Assembly: GCA_947500505.1 (NCBI GenBank)
Contig: CANMSL010000012.1
Coordinates: 62,001 to 126,000, forward strand
Direction of reading: 5' to 3'
DNA from: an uncultured Aquimarina sp.
GTDB taxonomy: Bacteria > Bacteroidota > Bacteroidia > Flavobacteriales > Flavobacteriaceae
Length of the DNA: 64,000 bases
Every line of letters begins with the position of its first letter. The first letter of the stretch is position 1. The position numbers and the translations under genes were made by a program. The notes under the pieces were generated by a model, which saw nothing but the letters and a program-made list of their open reading frames with translations, had not been told where the DNA came from and ran no database searches. This document shows, piece by piece, positions 1 through 7,704 of this stretch.

Positions 1-1
1 A

Positions 2-355
2 AGTGTCGAACTAGCGCAAGAAGATGCCTATCCTTCCATACGTGTAACCTTGGCAAGACTGGAGCAATTAATTTCTGAAAAAGGAAGTATTACCGAAGAA
101 GATAAACTGCTTTTCGGTCAAGCCGGAAATGAATTAGCGGAAAAAGCGATAGAAGATCCAGGAAAATACCTAGAAACATTACAACAATTAAAATGGATTT
201 CTGAAGATGTAGCAGTACCATCAGAAGCGCTCATAGCCTTGCAAAAAGGATTGTTTTTGGCACTTCCGGAGTTGAAGCCTAATGCAGTGAAACAGCAACA
301 ACAAACAAGCGAAATAAACGAATTACTATTAAAAGAGCTCGAAATCAATGATTGA
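2..355 (+). CDS. C-terminal part of an unrecognised protein (5' end outside window)
   Basis: The reading frame is open from base 2, so the gene begins before the window. A TTG at 50 should not be taken as its start. The visible 117 residues are soluble, Gln- and Glu-rich and helical in character, with no signal peptide or membrane segment in this part. The stop overlaps the next gene by 8 bases (its ATG lies at 348), so the two are almost certainly translationally coupled in one operon. I do not recognise a family. The neighbour is a membrane-anchored protein, so a partner role in a membrane complex is possible but is only inference from position. Confidence 0.75.
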   Translation, partial: SVELAQEDAYPSIRVTLARLEQLISEKGSITEEDKLLFGQAGNELAEKAIEDPGKYLETLQQLKWISEDVAVPSEALIALQKGLFLALPELKPNAVKQQQQTSEINELLLKELEIND

Positions 356-2108
356 GGATATCACTTTTTTACATAGTAATTGGATTGCTTATATCGCTAT
401 TGGTGCCATAGTGTTATGGATGATTTTTGTTTGGAAAGAATGGTCTCATTTTGGAAAAACTAAGTTCTGGATCAACATAACAGTTGCGCTGTTTGCAATC
501 GTTTCGCTTTCTCTCATTGCACTAAAACCAACGATACCCATACTCGGTAAAAACACCAAAGTAGCAGTGCTTACCACTGGTTATAACACGAAACAGTTAG
601 ATAGTTTAAAAAAGGCTCATAAACGAATACAAACCTTTCCGTACAAAGCGAATCAGCCAATTTTCGAAAACATACATACATCAGATACTGTTTTTGTATT
701 AGGAAATGGTGTAGCACCTTTTGATTTTTGGCAGCTAGAAAACCATAAGGTTCACTATGTCAACAGTGATATGCCTTCTGGTGTGGTAAGGTTTAGATAT
801 GATCATAGTAGGATAGTAGGAGAGCAGTTACAGTTTGAAGGATTGTATAACAATCCAAAAAAAGGAAATCGATTGATTCTGGAAGGACCAGGAGGAAATG
901 GATTAGATTCTATCTCTTTAGAATCGGGTAAAAAACAATCCTTTAAATTAGCAACACATCTTAAGTCGGTTGGAAACTATACCTTTTCGTTGGTCGAAAC
1001 AGATTCGCTAGGAAAGCTGCTTTCAAAAGATCCCATTCCTATAAAGGTATTAGATCGAAAAGGCTTAAAAATCCTAATCGTAAACAGTTTTCCAACCTTT
1101 GAAACCAAATATCTAAAAAACTATTTGGCAGAAATGGGTCACGAAGTATTGGTAAAAAGTCGCATCACTAGAGGAAAATACAAGTTCGAATATTTTAATA
1201 CAGATCGAATACCAATCGGTGCTTTTTCTGAAAAGAACTTACAGCCTTTTGATCTGGTGATACTGGATGCTGCTACCGCAAAGAATGTAGGACGAGGTTC
1301 ACGAACTGCCCTAACGAACTCCATCAAGCAAAACGGATTAGGACTTTTTATCCAACCGGATGATGATTTTTTTAGATTTAGAAAGGATGAGGTAGCTTTT
1401 GATTTTGTAAAAGAAAAAAGAACTGAGACAAGTCTGGTGAATTCACCAAAAATTACAATAGGAAAGTATCCTTTTTTGTTTAAAGATCAATTTCGGTTAC
1501 AAGCAGTGCATAAAAACATTAAAGGTGATATAGTATCCGCATATAAGCATCTTGGTAAAGGGAAAGTAAGTACTACGGTTTTAGAAAGTACCTATGAATT
1601 ATTGTTAAACGGAAAAACAACCGAGTACCAACAAGTATGGTCAGAGCTGATAAGTGCTATCGGTAAAAAAGAAATCCCTGCCGTGAGTTGGGATGAACCT
1701 AGTATTCTGGCTATACAAGATCAATCGTATCCCTTTACACTAAGAACCGCTATTCCTAAACCAGAAGTAACAACGGATGAAGGATATCGCATCGCACTGC
1801 GCAGCGATATTGATATATCCAATCTATGGACAGGCACCACATACCCTAAAAAATTAGGCTGGAATAGACTATCGGTAGCACAAGACACAACCGCTGTTTT
1901 GGAGTATTTTGTTACTGATACTAGCACATGGAAAGCAAAATCCACGTATGACAACATACAAAGAAACCGCAGATATTTTGATAAATCCACTATAAAAAAC
2001 ACAAAACAATTCTCACCAATAGCACCCATAAACCCAATTGGGTTCTATATTTTCTTTTTGATGTGTATGGGATATTTGTGGTTAACTCCTAAAATCGAAA
2101 AGGAGTAA
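348..2108 (+). CDS. Membrane-anchored protein with a possible GATase-like domain, function unknown
   Basis: This 586-residue protein has two N-terminal membrane helices (about residues 13-31 and 42-62) and one at the extreme C terminus (about 563-582), leaving a soluble body of about 500 residues between them. Around residues 240-345 the pattern LKILIVNSF, then an alternating strand-helix stretch, then DLVILDA and GLGLFIQPD resembles the alpha/beta fold of class I glutamine-amidotransferase-like domains that occur in Bacteroidota membrane proteins next to MoxR/BatA-type genes. No catalytic Cys-His-Glu triad is evident, so enzymatic activity is not claimed. It overlaps the preceding gene by 8 bases and is the last gene of that operon. 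The family call is tentative; existence as a gene is certain. Confidence 0.8.
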   Translation: MIEDITFLHSNWIAYIAIGAIVLWMIFVWKEWSHFGKTKFWINITVALFAIVSLSLIALKPTIPILGKNTKVAVLTTGYNTKQLDSLKKAHKRIQTFPYKANQPIFENIHTSDTVFVLGNGVAPFDFWQLENHKVHYVNSDMPSGVVRFRYDHSRIVGEQLQFEGLYNNPKKGNRLILEGPGGNGLDSISLESGKKQSFKLATHLKSVGNYTFSLVETDSLGKLLSKDPIPIKVLDRKGLKILIVNSFPTFETKYLKNYLAEMGHEVLVKSRITRGKYKFEYFNTDRIPIGAFSEKNLQPFDLVILDAATAKNVGRGSRTALTNSIKQNGLGLFIQPDDDFFRFRKDEVAFDFVKEKRTETSLVNSPKITIGKYPFLFKDQFRLQAVHKNIKGDIVSAYKHLGKGKVSTTVLESTYELLLNGKTTEYQQVWSELISAIGKKEIPAVSWDEPSILAIQDQSYPFTLRTAIPKPEVTTDEGYRIALRSDIDISNLWTGTTYPKKLGWNRLSVAQDTTAVLEYFVTDTSTWKAKSTYDNIQRNRRYFDKSTIKNTKQFSPIAPINPIGFYIFFLMCMGYLWLTPKIEKE

Positions 2109-2290
2109 AAAAAACTTCAATTCGAGTGCTTTGACCCTGGGAGAAGTGTATCGAGAATAGTTTTTTTATAAAAGTTCACCAATTCAATGAAAGAAAACGG
2201 ACGTCAGATCGAAACATCCAATAAAATTTTATCTAGCGAATATACTGACGTTTTAAAGCAGGGCTTTGAGAACCTTTTTTCACCAGTATA

Positions 2291-2349
2291 AGATTTGTTT
2301 TGCTTTAAAAAATCTTGAAGCCTTGGAAAGATTTTAGCAAAACAAATCT
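2291..2349. repeat. Long imperfect hairpin
   Basis: The 14-base arm AGATTTGTTTTGCT (2291-2304) is matched perfectly by AGCAAAACAAATCT (2336-2349). Inside it AAAATCTT (2308-2315) pairs with AAGATTTT (2328-2335), giving about 22 paired bases with a small bulge. It lies about 180 bases after the upstream gene and lacks a following T run, so it is not an ordinary terminator. Confidence 0.7.
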
Positions 2350-2399
2350 GGTTTTTAGCATAGTTAAAAAATACCTTGAAAAAAGTGCCTTTTCTTTTG

Positions 2400-2433
2400 G
2401 TTCATTTTCTTTGGGCAAGCAAAGAAAATGAAC
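2400..2433. repeat. 14-bp perfect inverted repeat
   Basis: GTTCATTTTCTTTG (2400-2413) and CAAAGAAAATGAAC (2420-2433) are perfect inverted copies separated by six bases. I recall very similar hairpins scattered through flavobacterial genomes, but this cannot be confirmed from one window. Confidence 0.65.
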
Positions 2434-2463
2434 AGAAAGTCAAACCAAAGAAAGTAGGATGAA

Positions 2464-2635
2464 AAAATGTATCGAGATCCTTTAATACTTGTAGCTTTAA
2501 TTACATCTCGATACATTTTATGACTACGCTACGCTTCACCATAAAACACTCGATGAGACGTTAGAGGTCCAAATGTAAATTCCACGTCAGATCGAGTGTT
2601 TTTCTGAAATGTAATGGAAGAAAAATGTATCGAGA
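2464..2635. repeat. Interspersed repeat group with core TGTATCGAGAT
   Basis: AAAATGTATCGAGAT occurs at 2464-2478 and 2621-2635, and its exact reverse complement at 2505-2519. Between them AAAACACTCGAT (2543-2554) and ATCGAGTGTTTT (2590-2601) form a second perfect inverted pair. Related sequence recurs near 9573-9655. The whole block can fold into nested hairpins. Confidence 0.7.
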
Positions 2636-2826
2636 TCTTTTGGTTAAGCAGATAGGCAATGTTTCTCTATTTCGTATTTCTAAAACCAATCAAACACCAA
2701 CCAAACACCAACCAAAACATAAAAGAACCCACATCATTTTGTAATATGTGGAGTTTTACGCTATTTTTAGACTATTATAATAAAAACGAGTTGCAGTAAT
2801 AAAAATAATAGTAACTATACTCTTAT

Positions 2827-3382
2827 GTTCTACACCATTGAAACGAACTAAAATACATACTACGAAAAAACTAGAAAAGTTGATCAAAAAATTGATTTCA
2901 ACCGATCAAAATGTTGAATATGGAAAACTCGGAAAGTGGAACGCAACGGTTTTCTATGTAGACCGAAAAAAATGCTGGCTGCTGACAAATGGAATTACTA
3001 AATACAATGTAATCTTGACTGACATAAAATCCGTAGATTTAAAAAACATTGATTCCATATTTAAAAATGCGTTTTATGCTCAACTAATTTATGATGGAAT
3101 AATAACCGACTTTGAAAATCTTGAGTCAATTACTGGAGGACTAATTTTTTTGCCGACTGATAATGATCGAAGTACTACTGCATTTCAAAACCAAAGATTA
3201 TATGAATTGGATTGGTGGAAATATGATTTCGGAGCTTTAGAAAATATGCCTATTAAAGATTTAACAAACAGAATGAATACAAGCCCTATACATATTGGTA
3301 AAGGAAGAAAAATGTCTGACTATACCGATTCGATAAGAGAAATGAGAAAGATAATAACAGAATAAAAAAAATGGTGTAGAAC
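2827..3382. repeat. 13-bp perfect inverted repeats flanking one gene
   Basis: GTTCTACACCATT (2827-2839) touches the start codon of the DUF6933-like gene, and its exact reverse complement AATGGTGTAGAAC (3370-3382) begins four bases after the stop. The gene is therefore enclosed tightly by inverted repeats, as in a mobile cassette. Confidence 0.75.
2838..3365 (+). CDS. DUF6933-like protein
   Basis: This 175-residue cytoplasmic protein has no signal or membrane segment. The N-terminal pattern IHTTKKLEKLIKK, then GKWNATVFYVDRKKCWLLTN and TKYNVILTDI matches my memory of the DUF6933 family, which is uncharacterised; the assignment is from pattern only. The start used is TTG at 2838. A nearby ATG at 2825 is out of frame and soon stops. 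The gene is tightly bracketed by a 13-bp inverted repeat whose left arm overlaps the start, and its downstream spacer resembles other spacers in this region, so it reads as one unit of a cassette-like array. Its function is unknown. Confidence 0.65.
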   Translation: MKRTKIHTTKKLEKLIKKLISTDQNVEYGKLGKWNATVFYVDRKKCWLLTNGITKYNVILTDIKSVDLKNIDSIFKNAFYAQLIYDGIITDFENLESITGGLIFLPTDNDRSTTAFQNQRLYELDWWKYDFGALENMPIKDLTNRMNTSPIHIGKGRKMSDYTDSIREMRKIITE

Positions 3383-3600
3383 AACACCTATACGATAATG
3401 CAGGTTTTGGTTTGATTTGAAAGGTTATTGCCTATTTGGTTTGTCGCCAAAGATTTAAATTTAGTATTTTAGAAAATATAAATACAAAACATAAACTTTG
3501 GCTAAGTGCTTGCTCGAAAACCAGTGATTTTCTGCTTTGGTACTGCGCATAGCTAAATGTTGTAAGTCATTTAAGCCAACAGTCATTTTTATCGACGCAT
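3371..3600. repeat. Cassette-type spacer, copy A
   Basis: This 230-base non-coding block follows the DUF6933-like gene. It shares a series of landmarks in the same order with the block at 6813-7023: ACAACA near the start, then ACGATAATGC, GAAAGGT, GTCGC, AAAACATAA and TAAGTGCT, a small hairpin, and TACTGCGCA near the end. ACAACA at one end and TGTTGT near 3560 at the other are inverted. Confidence 0.6.
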
Positions 3601-3610
3601 AAAATTCTGA

Positions 3611-4033
3611 ATGAAAAAAACTTTGAAGATCACAAAATATATACTAATCTGGTCAATTCTGATTTGTATTTTGATAATTGGATTGAGATACTTGAAGGTA
3701 GAATTGAACGGAGAAGGAAAGAGATTTTGGATTGAACTTTATATTGTAATTGGAGGGCTTTATAGTGCTTGTGCTGTAGTACCAACTTTTTTATTCGTAG
3801 ATTACTTTATCTACATTCCTAAAATTAAAGAGAAAATTATATTAAACGGGATTCGTATACTTACACTATTATTGCTTATTGGAGTTGTTGGTATTATTGA
3901 ACATTTTTTTTCTAAATATTCAAAAAAATCTAATTACAGATATGTTCATTTTAGAACAAAGCAGCGTCTAGTTGTTGTTTTCAATAGGTTTGTGGTGCAG
4001 ACCAATTGCAAACTAGCGAGCGGGTGCCTTTAG
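3611..4033 (+). CDS. Small membrane protein of unknown function
   Basis: This 140-residue protein has three predicted membrane helices (about residues 9-26, 41-66 and 78-99) and charged ends. No family is recognised. The last 25 or so residues, after YRYVHF, are encoded by DNA that looks like the spacer elements of this region (it contains AATTGCAAACTAG, compare 8571-8584). The original C terminus may therefore have been replaced by read-through into a repeat. It sits between copy A of the cassette spacer and a beta-barrel gene and is probably an independent accessory unit. Confidence 0.55.
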   Translation: MKKTLKITKYILIWSILICILIIGLRYLKVELNGEGKRFWIELYIVIGGLYSACAVVPTFLFVDYFIYIPKIKEKIILNGIRILTLLLLIGVVGIIEHFFSKYSKKSNYRYVHFRTKQRLVVVFNRFVVQTNCKLASGCL

Positions 4034-4157
4034 AAAGCTTAAAAAAACGTCCTGATTCGTAAAATTCCTTCGTTTCAATACTTCTCTATCTCAAAATTAA
4101 CTTTTTGTTTTCTTTTGAAATCTACTTTTACACGAATAAATCAAAAAACATAAATTC

Positions 4158-4721
4158 ATGAAGAAAGTAGTATTATTCACTATTATAACAGTTTTAGCAA
4201 TATCAAATGGTAATGCACAAGATTTTAACTTAGGAGTAAAAGGAGGTCTTAATTTCGCAACACTAACAGGAGGGAACAACGCTGAAATCGGCTGGACAAC
4301 AGATTTTAATCTGGGAGTTATGGCTGAAATTAAAATTTCAGACAAATTTTCTTTGCAACCGGAATTGATGTATTCTGGACAAGGATATGGTTCAGATATT
4401 GATTCTGAGGGGAGAATAGCACTCAACTATTTGAATATTCCATTAATGTCAAAATATTATGTGACCAAAGGATTGAGTCTAGAAGCAGGACCTCAAATAG
4501 GTTTTCTACTTTCTACTAAAGGAGGTACCAATACGAATAAAGATCAATTTAAAACAACAGATTTTGGAGTGAATTTTGGTGTAGGTTATAAACTTGATAA
4601 CGGGCTCTATTTTAGCGCAAGATATAATCTTGGACTAACTGATATCAATAATATAGATGGTATTTCAGATAAAAATAGAAATGGAGTGTTTCAGTTATCG
4701 ATTGGTTATTTCATTTTCTGA
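4158..4721 (+). CDS. Outer-membrane beta-barrel protein, PorT-like
   Basis: This 187-residue protein has an Sec signal peptide ending near residue 20 (ISNGNA, cut before Q). The mature part consists of alternating amphipathic strands with Gly- and aromatic-rich turns and ends in an aromatic strand (IGYFIF), typical of the small PorT/OmpA-like beta-barrel superfamily of Bacteroidota. NLGVKGGLNFATLTG at the start of the mature part is characteristic. Such proteins are outer-membrane proteins of mostly unknown role. The gene stands alone: its neighbours are an unrelated membrane protein and a toxin-antitoxin pair. It is followed by a terminator-containing repeat. Confidence 0.85.
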   Translation: MKKVVLFTIITVLAISNGNAQDFNLGVKGGLNFATLTGGNNAEIGWTTDFNLGVMAEIKISDKFSLQPELMYSGQGYGSDIDSEGRIALNYLNIPLMSKYYVTKGLSLEAGPQIGFLLSTKGGTNTNKDQFKTTDFGVNFGVGYKLDNGLYFSARYNLGLTDINNIDGISDKNRNGVFQLSIGYFIF

Positions 4722-4734
4722 AACTTAATAATTC

Positions 4735-4839
4735 TATTATCACTAATCTCCGTCAGAGGCGGACAAGTATTATTAGTGGTGACTTCGAGTAAAAATATAT
4801 AACAGCCGTAATTTTTTTGTGTATAATGGCTTTTTTTTG
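4735..4839. repeat. 105-bp interspersed element, copy 1, with terminator-like end
   Basis: CACTAAT (4741-4747) and ATTAGTG (4772-4778) form outer arms around a short GC-rich palindrome (CCGTCAGAGGCGG). The block then continues through ACTTCGA, ATATATAACAGCCGTAATTTTT and a run of T. The same arrangement recurs at 6029-6127. Each copy lies directly downstream of a gene, and the AACAGCCGTA half can pair with the sequence just before the T run, so it probably acts as a terminator. Confidence 0.7.
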
Positions 4840-4899
4840 ATGTTGTCTAACATAGTTTTATGATGTACATTAATTGCAAACTTGGGGTAGAAGGGGGAA

Positions 4900-4963
4900 T
4901 TGCTGTTGTATAGTAGTTGGTAATAATTTTGAAATGATGCATTTTTGGTGTATTTTTACATCA
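4900..4963 (+). promoter_or_regulatory. Possible promoter and operator of the toxin-antitoxin pair
   Basis: TTG at 4900-4902 is followed after 21 bases by TAATTTTG (4924-4931), which fits the TTG / TAnnTTTG promoter pattern described for Bacteroidetes. Just downstream TGATGCA (4935-4941) and TACATCA (4957-4963) form an imperfect palindrome ending 10 bases before the antitoxin start, a plausible autoregulatory site. Both assignments are inferred. Confidence 0.4.
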
Positions 4964-4973
4964 AAATTCAATT

Positions 4974-5213
4974 ATGGCAAGACAAAGCATATCATTTACA
5001 AAGCCAAATGATGAGTGGCTTAAAACTCAAGTCGATAGTAATGAATATTCAAGTAAAAGTGAACTCATAAATGACTTAATTAGACAAGCCCGAAAACAAC
5101 AAGCCCAAATTGACTGGATTCGTGCTAAACTAGATAAGGCTGAAAATAGCGGATTTACAAATGACAGTAAAAACGAAATTTTAGCTAAATCAAAGTCTTT
5201 GCTTAATGGCTAA
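4974..5213 (+). CDS. parD: Antitoxin, ParD/CopG ribbon-helix-helix type
   Basis: This 79-residue protein begins with ARQSISFTKPNDEWLKTQV, then SSKSELINDLIRQARK, the ribbon-helix-helix DNA-binding pattern of type II antitoxins of the ParD family. The charged C-terminal half (about residues 43-79) would wrap around the toxin. The stop overlaps the toxin start by 8 bases (ATGGCTAA), the usual translational coupling of such pairs. Family knowledge says the dimer neutralises the toxin and represses its own promoter; an imperfect palindrome just upstream could be that operator. Being inside an accessory small-gene region fits a mobile or stabilising module. Confidence 0.9.
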   Translation: MARQSISFTKPNDEWLKTQVDSNEYSSKSELINDLIRQARKQQAQIDWIRAKLDKAENSGFTNDSKNEILAKSKSLLNG

Positions 5214-5493
5214 ATACAGATTAAGCAACGAAGCTAAAAATGATCTGATTCGGATTCATCATTACGGAACTAAAAAATTTGGAATAACCCAGGCAGATAA
5301 ATATTTCGAATCGTTTTTTGAATATTTTGATATTATTTCGGAACGACCTTTTTCTTTTGAATCAGTAGATTATATCAAAAAGGGTTACAGACGTTGTGTT
5401 TGTGGTGTTGATAGTATTTTTTTCAAAATAGGTGAAGATATTATAGAAATTATGGCGATTGTCAGCAGACAAGATTTAGACGAAATATCATGA
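5206..5493 (+). CDS. parE: Toxin, RelE/ParE family
   Basis: This 95-residue protein has the ParE plan: YRLSNEAKNDLIRIHHYG at the start (beta strand, then the long helix), a central SERPFSF loop, then YRRCVCGVDSIFFKI and EIMAIVSRQD at the end. ParE toxins poison DNA gyrase; RelE toxins cleave mRNA on the ribosome. The pairing with a ParD-type antitoxin favours the first. It begins 8 bases inside the antitoxin gene and appears intact, with no truncation. The C terminus (RQDLDEIS) is the conserved family ending. Confidence 0.9.
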   Translation: MAKYRLSNEAKNDLIRIHHYGTKKFGITQADKYFESFFEYFDIISERPFSFESVDYIKKGYRRCVCGVDSIFFKIGEDIIEIMAIVSRQDLDEIS

Positions 5494-5584
5494 ATTATAT
5501 AGCACTATTCTCAACAAGGCATAAAAATGCATTGAAAAGCATTTTACATAAACCATTGTGTATGATAACCACAAAACGCTAAAA

Positions 5585-5980
5585 TTGAAAAAAACTCTGA
5601 TTTTTATATTGACTTTTTTGCCTCTTACTTTATTAGGTCTGCATCTAAAATGTTGTGAGTCAAAAGAAAATGTGTAATTGTGTTTGAGTGGAATCTGGAA
5701 ATTAAAAACAACGGACTCTCATTCCGAATTCTTTTATAAATATACCTTTGAAAACAGACAAGGTCACTTCACTGAAATGATAAAAACAGGTAAAAAGGGT
5801 GAATATTTAATAGAGGAAGACCATTCTTTTGCAGATATAATTAAATATGAACAAGGATTTAAATTAAAATGTACTGATTAATCTGGTAATTCAACATCTG
5901 AATTGAAATACTTAAATGCTAAGAAAATGATTTTGATTAAAGATGGAAAAGAAGTAAACTTTATTATGGAAACTGAATAA
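5585..5980 (+). pseudogene. Broken lipoprotein gene (possibly lipocalin-like), two in-frame stops
   Basis: A single frame can be read from TTG 5585 to the stop at 5978-5980 if two TAA codons are ignored. The first part encodes a signal peptide (KKTLIFILTFLPLTLLGLH) followed by Cys residues. A TAA follows at about 5666-5668, then CLSGIWKLKTTDSHSEFF (a lipocalin-type GxW opening). A second TAA lies at 5879-5881, then SELKYLNAKKMILIKDGKE to the end. There is no frameshift, so two point mutations explain it. The middle part alone (5678-5881) is an open frame but lacks both ends, so it is not called as a gene. The full length would be about 130 residues. Confidence 0.7.
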
Positions 5981-6028
5981 AAATTCTGCACACAACAACT
6001 TTTCCTATGTAAAGTCTTTTTCCCTCGT

Positions 6029-6127
6029 TATTGCTAGTCTCCTACCGAAGCGGACAAGTGTAACTAGTGTCAACTTCGATTAAGAATATATAACAGCCGT
6101 AATTTTTATGTGATACGGTTGTTTTTT
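6029..6127. repeat. 105-bp interspersed element, copy 2, with terminator
   Basis: This is a second copy of the element at 4735-4839, with the same order of CTAGT arms, GCGGACAAGT, ACTTCGA and ATATATAACAGCCGTAATTTTT. Here the terminal hairpin is better preserved: AACAGCCGTA pairs with TACGGTTGTT with one G-T pair and is followed by T6. It lies about 50 bases after the dead lipoprotein gene. Confidence 0.75.
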
Positions 6128-6215
6128 CAATAAACGATTGTAACAAATTTAATTTTAAGCATACCAATTAGTAGTAATGTATCCAGTTGGATATATCTTA
6201 TAGTTTTAGCACATT

Positions 6216-6812
6216 ATGAACAACCAAATCAATATGAATCGAATCTTGATAATTTCCCTTGTCTTTTTAGTCGGTCTTGTAAGTTGTAAAAATTCTGAAA
6301 AGACAATCGACAAGCTTCAAATTGCTGAAAATTATTTCATGGCTCTTGATGAATCAAATAGCACCATAATGGAAGACTTATTAGCCGACAGTTTGATAAC
6401 CACGATACCGCAATATGAATATGAAGTAAGATACTCTAAAGATGACTACTTGGGGAACTGGTTAAAATGGGACTCAGTTTTTGAACCAACTTATAAAGTG
6501 CTTGAAATGAATATGGAAAACGGAAGTGTCAAAGCAAAGGTTTCAAAATCGGATAAGAGAATTATTTTCTTTATGGGAAAGCCATTTGTCACAAATGAGA
6601 TTCTAAGATTCAAAGATGATAAAATAATTGAATTAGAAACGGAGTACATAAATTTCGAAGAAGAAACTTGGGGAAAGAATAGAACTGAACTTTTAAATTG
6701 GACTAAAGAAAATCATCCTGAACTAAATCTTGACCTTAATATTAATATGCAAACTGAATCTGGAGGAAAGCAATTATTAAAGGCAATTGAACGGTATGAA
6801 ACCGAGAAATAA
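6216..6812 (+). CDS. Lipoprotein with NTF2/SnoaL-like fold
   Basis: This protein has up to 198 residues. A lipobox LVGLVSC at about residues 18-24 makes it a probable lipoprotein. The better start may be the internal ATG seven codons in (MNRILIISL), which gives a shorter signal. The mature part (QIAENYFMALDESNSTIMEDLLADS, and later NEILRFKDDKIIELETEYINF) has the helix-then-curved-sheet pattern of SnoaL-like/NTF2 domains. These domains bind small ligands or act as scaffolds, and no catalytic residue can be pointed to. It stands alone between a repeat with a terminator and a cassette-type spacer. Confidence 0.7.
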   Translation: MNNQINMNRILIISLVFLVGLVSCKNSEKTIDKLQIAENYFMALDESNSTIMEDLLADSLITTIPQYEYEVRYSKDDYLGNWLKWDSVFEPTYKVLEMNMENGSVKAKVSKSDKRIIFFMGKPFVTNEILRFKDDKIIELETEYINFEEETWGKNRTELLNWTKENHPELNLDLNINMQTESGGKQLLKAIERYETEK

Positions 6813-7023
6813 CGTCCTACAACAAATCCTAAACGTAATGCGGACTTTAGGGCAAAACCGAAAGGTCTGTGTATATTTATGAAGTCGCTAAATCTTATGG
6901 ATTTAGCTTTGGAACAAAAAAAAGAAAAAGCAAAACAATAAGCTTTAGTTAAGTGCTCAGACGGAAACGAAAGGTTTCCTTACTGCCGCACTAAGCTTAG
7001 CCGAACCGTCAGTAAATATTAAA
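6813..7023. repeat. Cassette-type spacer, copy B
   Basis: This non-coding block follows the NTF2-like lipoprotein gene and shares ordered landmarks with 3371-3600: CTACAACA, ACGTAATGCGG, GAAAGGT, GTCGC, AAAACAATAA, TTAAGTGCT and ACTGCCGCA. It contains a clear small hairpin, GGAAACGAAAGGTTTCC (6964-6980). Confidence 0.6.
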
Positions 7024-7025
7024 AA

Positions 7026-7640
7026 ATGTTTGGAGGAGAGAGTGTTCAGGGAATGATAGCAAGCTTGAGTAACAATAGAAAGTTACTCAGGTCTAAAAGA
7101 CTATTCCAAAAAGAACGGACTTTCCTTAACACTAAAAAAGAGTCCTTAAAAACCACTGAGGGAAAATTAAATTTTAAAAAAGCTTCAAAGGAAGAACTAC
7201 AACAAATAGGAAAAAAAATAAGAAAGCAAAACCGAAAAGAAAATACAATACTCATCGGTATCGCAATACTTATAATAAGTGTTTTTACATATTTTACAAT
7301 TAATGTAATCCTGCAAAACAGTATAGATAAAGAGAGTATACAAATACTAAAATTCCAAGAAAAAGAAAAACCGTTTTTAGGACTCATCAATAAAGGCGAT
7401 GAGTGGTTTGAGAAAGGAAAATGGCATAATTCTATTTTTTACTATGAAAAAGCAAAAGAAATTTTCCCAAAAAACTATGATATTAATTACAGACTTGTTA
7501 GGTCATATAGTTTTGAATGTGAAAGCGAGTTTCAAAATTGCCACGAGGCTAAAAAGCTTTTGGATAAACTCTTTCTAATGTTTCCTGATAAAGAAAAAGA
7601 ATTATTAGAAATTAAAGGTAAATTAGAATACGAATATTAA
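7026..7640 (+). CDS. Single-pass membrane protein with C-terminal TPR-like helices
   Basis: This 204-residue protein starts MFGGESVQGMIASLSNNRKLL, an opening I recall from many short uncharacterised Bacteroidota proteins. The N-terminal 70 residues are strongly basic. One membrane helix spans about residues 75-94 (TILIGIAILIISVFTYF). The C-terminal domain (GDEWFEKGKWHNSIFYYEKA, then YDINYRLVRSYS) matches a tetratricopeptide pair, a protein-binding fold. It starts three bases after spacer copy B, with AAAAA and no strong ribosome site (usual in Bacteroidota). The function is unknown; membership of a widespread cassette-borne family is inference. Confidence 0.7.
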   Translation: MFGGESVQGMIASLSNNRKLLRSKRLFQKERTFLNTKKESLKTTEGKLNFKKASKEELQQIGKKIRKQNRKENTILIGIAILIISVFTYFTINVILQNSIDKESIQILKFQEKEKPFLGLINKGDEWFEKGKWHNSIFYYEKAKEIFPKNYDINYRLVRSYSFECESEFQNCHEAKKLLDKLFLMFPDKEKELLEIKGKLEYEY

Positions 7641-7704
7641 AAAGCATTTGTCTCGTCCTAAAAAAAGTTTACATATTTTACATTAATCCTAAAATAGCTT
7701 TACA

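Larger units (their letters stand above)
2109..2837. other. 729-bp non-coding region built of hairpins and interspersed repeats
   Basis: No convincing gene is present. The stretch contains at least three separate structured elements (listed individually): a long imperfect hairpin, a 14-bp perfect hairpin, and a group of repeats with the core TGTATCGAGAT in both orientations. It ends at the start of the accessory small-gene region, so it may be a boundary or a site of past insertions. Confidence 0.7.

Noticed and set aside
5678..5881. 67-codon frame as a separate gene
   Set aside because: It is the middle part of a longer frame interrupted by two stops, so it is annotated as a pseudogene.
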